NCBI GenBank assembly: GCA_036734545.1
Contig: DAIMYJ010000041.1
Coordinates: forward strand, 1-24,067
DNA from: UBA7236 sp036734545
Lineage (GTDB): Bacteria > Bacteroidota > Bacteroidia > Chitinophagales > BACL12
DNA length: 24,067 nucleotides
Direction: 5' to 3'
Below the pieces are notes generated by a model. It worked only from the letters and a program-made list of their open reading frames with translations, had not been told where the DNA came from and searched no databases. Below are positions 22,747-24,067 of this stretch, piece after piece. The stretch's first letter is position 1; each line of letters begins with the position of its first letter. The position numbers were made by a program, and so were the translations under genes.

Positions 22747-23592
22747 ATGCCCGATACCCAGCAACTCGAACGCATCGCCTCTCAGGTTCGCAGAGACATT
22801 GTTCGCCAGGTCTTCAACTGCCAGAGCGGTCACCCCGGCGGATCACTGGGCTGCACCGACTTCCTCGTGGCGCTGTATTTCGATACCATGCAGCATAACC
22901 CTGCATTTTCCATGGACGGCAGGAATGAAGACCTCTTCTTCCTGAGCAACGGGCATATCTCTCCGGTGTGGTACAGCGTGCTCGCACGTAGCGGATACTT
23001 CCCGGTGGCTGAACTCAATACCTTCCGCAAGATCAACACCCGCCTCCAGGGTCACCCCACCACCGCAGAACACCTGCCAGGCGTACGCATGGCCAGCGGT
23101 TCACTCGGACAGGGCCTCAGTGTAGGCATCGGTGCAGCCATGACAAAGAAATTGAACGGCGATCCGCATCTCGTATATACGCTCCATGGCGACGGTGAAC
23201 TCCAGGAAGGCCAGATCTGGGAAGCCGCGATGTTCGCCGCGCATCATAAGATCGATAACCTCATCGCTACGGTCGATTGGAACGGACAGCAGATCGACGG
23301 ACCCACCAAAAAGGTGATGGACCTGGGCGATCTGCAGGCGAAATTCGCAGCTTTCGGTTGGGATATCGTGATGCTGGAGGATGGCAACGACATGGCATCC
23401 GTGGTAAGCGCACTGCAGGAAGCAAAAGCGCGTACCGGAAAAGGTAAGCCGGTCATGATCCTGATGAAGACCGCCATGGGTAAAGGCGTTGACTTTATGG
23501 AAGGCAGCCACGAATGGCACGGCATCGCCCCCAATAAAGAGCAACTCGAAAAGGCCATGGCCCAACTCGAAGAAACACTCGGCGATTTCTGA
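22747..23592 (+). CDS. Transketolase, N-terminal (thiamine-diphosphate-binding) subunit
   Basis: The 281-residue product is the first half of a split transketolase, which moves two-carbon units between sugar phosphates in the pentose phosphate pathway. I start at MPDTQQLERIASQVRRDIV. H29 lies in SGHPGGSLG, and FFLSNGHISPVWYSVLA and ASGSLGQGLSVGIGAAM are conserved. The ThDP/metal motif runs from GDGELQEGQIWEA (G148-D149-G150) to N179 in VDWNGQQIDG. The sequence ends LEKAMAQLEETLGDF, where the N-terminal subunits normally end. The C-terminal subunit with the pyrimidine-binding domain is needed for activity; it is not seen in the 475 bases downstream, which hold repeats instead. Confidence 0.95.
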   Translation: MPDTQQLERIASQVRRDIVRQVFNCQSGHPGGSLGCTDFLVALYFDTMQHNPAFSMDGRNEDLFFLSNGHISPVWYSVLARSGYFPVAELNTFRKINTRLQGHPTTAEHLPGVRMASGSLGQGLSVGIGAAMTKKLNGDPHLVYTLHGDGELQEGQIWEAAMFAAHHKIDNLIATVDWNGQQIDGPTKKVMDLGDLQAKFAAFGWDIVMLEDGNDMASVVSALQEAKARTGKGKPVMILMKTAMGKGVDFMEGSHEWHGIAPNKEQLEKAMAQLEETLGDF

Positions 23593-23615
23593 TATAGGTG
23601 ACGCATTCAATGGAT

Positions 23616-23638
23616 TTATTCCGTTGAAATATTATCCG
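23616..23638. repeat. Hairpin TTCAATGGA/TCCGTTGAA after transketolase
   Basis: Arms 23616-23624 and 23630-23638 pair over 9 positions, one of them T-G, around a tttat loop. No T tract follows, so it is not a standard terminator. It marks the left side of the repeat region at the right edge. Confidence 0.6.
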
Positions 23639-23710
23639 CCCAACACATTTTTTGTAACTCACATAGGGCCTGGAGGCCCGCGTGTATGCGTTAATTTTCG
23701 GTTCTACTGT

Positions 23711-23940
23711 TCGGTCGCCCCGATGGGGCTGACGTGTGCGGATCATCTCTCATTAGAAGTATCAATTAACGCGCAATGGCTGATTCTAATACCCATGTGA
23801 GCTTTACCTATTTCTAGACCCAATGTGCAAATGATGCTCGAAATATTGTTATGCCCATATATTTCAAACATCGCAGGTACAAGATTGTCTAAAAAGCACC
23901 GCACTGCGCTAAAAACCCCAAGCCCCATCGGGGCGACCGA
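23711..23940. repeat. 20-base perfect inverted repeat flanking a 190-base core
   Basis: tcggtcgccccgatggggct at 23711-23730 is the exact reverse complement of 23921-23940. Each copy includes its own GCCCC/GGGGC hairpin. The match extends leftward with two differences (ttctactg against the array's ttctacag orientation), so 23701-23730 is an inverted copy of the downstream array unit. Confidence 0.85.
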
Positions 23941-24067
23941 CCTGTAGAAAAAATTCGAAGCGCGAAAAACCCAAGCCCCCTCGGGGCGACCGACCTGTAG
24001 AAAAAATTCGAAGCGCGAAAAACCCAAGCCCCCTCGGGGCGACCGACCTGTAGAAAAAATTCGAAGC
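23906..24067. repeat. 53-base tandem array, three units, each with a GC-rich hairpin
   Basis: Units are 23906-23961 (56 bases, variant), 23962-24014 and 24015-24067 (53 bases each, identical). Every unit has GCCCC, a 3-base loop (atc in unit 1, ctc in units 2-3), then GGGGC, followed by gaccgacctgtag, a run of A, and ttcgaagc. The window stops at the end of the third unit, so the array may continue. This is the pattern of a Bacteroidota REP-like element; no associated transposase is seen. Confidence 0.9.

Larger units (their letters stand above)
23593..24067. other. Repeat region (REP-like) at the right edge, no gene
   Basis: No coding region is supported. In order it holds: a hairpin (23616-23638); a small gggcc/ggccc hairpin (23666-23679); an inverted copy of the array unit (about 23701-23730); 190 bases of A/T-richer DNA; and a direct array of three units with GCCCC/GGGGC hairpins (23906-24067) running to the window edge. 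Open frames through it on both strands read as low-complexity peptides such as RSVAPMGLGVF, which are products of the repeat rather than genes. Confidence 0.7.

Noticed and set aside
23743..24027. Minus-strand open frame with VAPMGLGVF-type repeats
   Set aside because: The peptide repeats come from translating the 53-base hairpin units; no gene features are present.
23906..24067. CRISPR array
   Set aside because: The repeats are directly joined with no unique spacers, the unit is 53 bases, and no cas gene is in the window.

Overview
The window reads as a chromosomal segment of a Bacteroidota bacterium of roughly even base composition. The evidence is five predicted secreted proteins with C-terminal domains resembling type IX secretion (T9SS type A) sorting domains, two DUF6089-like outer-membrane proteins, a DUF5606 protein, and several copies of the Bacteroidota -7 promoter element TAnnTTTG close upstream of chosen starts. 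No rRNA, tRNA, phage gene, transposase or CRISPR array was recognised. The lineage below phylum cannot be fixed from this sequence.

Layout. (1) 1-676: the 3' end of a coiled-coil-like gene, then a repeat-filled spacer. (2) 677-10317, all minus strand: in transcription order a TM2/OB-fold membrane protein, recR, a glycosyltransferase fused to a degenerate sugar-phosphate-transferase-like module, and three tandem iduronate-2-sulfatase-like secreted sulfatases. A terminator separates the first two sulfatases transcribed. (3) 10493-16166, plus strand: two tandem DUF6089-like barrels ending in a terminator; an apparent operon of a sodium:solute symporter, a LOG-like protein and a BCP-type peroxiredoxin; then a secreted protein with a CX4CH motif. 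(4) 16283-18843: DUF5606 gene (minus) divergent from uvrB (plus). (5) 18847-22443, minus strand: a secreted flavin amine oxidase with a Tat-like leader, an SRPBCC membrane protein and a CPBP-like membrane protein. (6) 22747-23592: the N-terminal half of a split transketolase. (7) 23593-24067: a repeat region with hairpin elements that runs into the window edge.

How it fits together. The three sulfatases keep the CxPSR formylglycine motif and the other main catalytic signatures, so they are predicted active surface or secreted sulfatases acting on an unknown sulfated glycan or small ester. No maturase, glycoside hydrolase or SusC/SusD pair is visible, so this is not a complete polysaccharide utilisation locus. 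Most other genes are housekeeping (recR, uvrB, bcp, transketolase). The least explained material is the fused glycosyltransferase, the possible Tat plus T9SS oxidase, the CX4CH protein, and the repeat families at both ends and before transketolase. I did not find a convincing wholly new multi-gene system.
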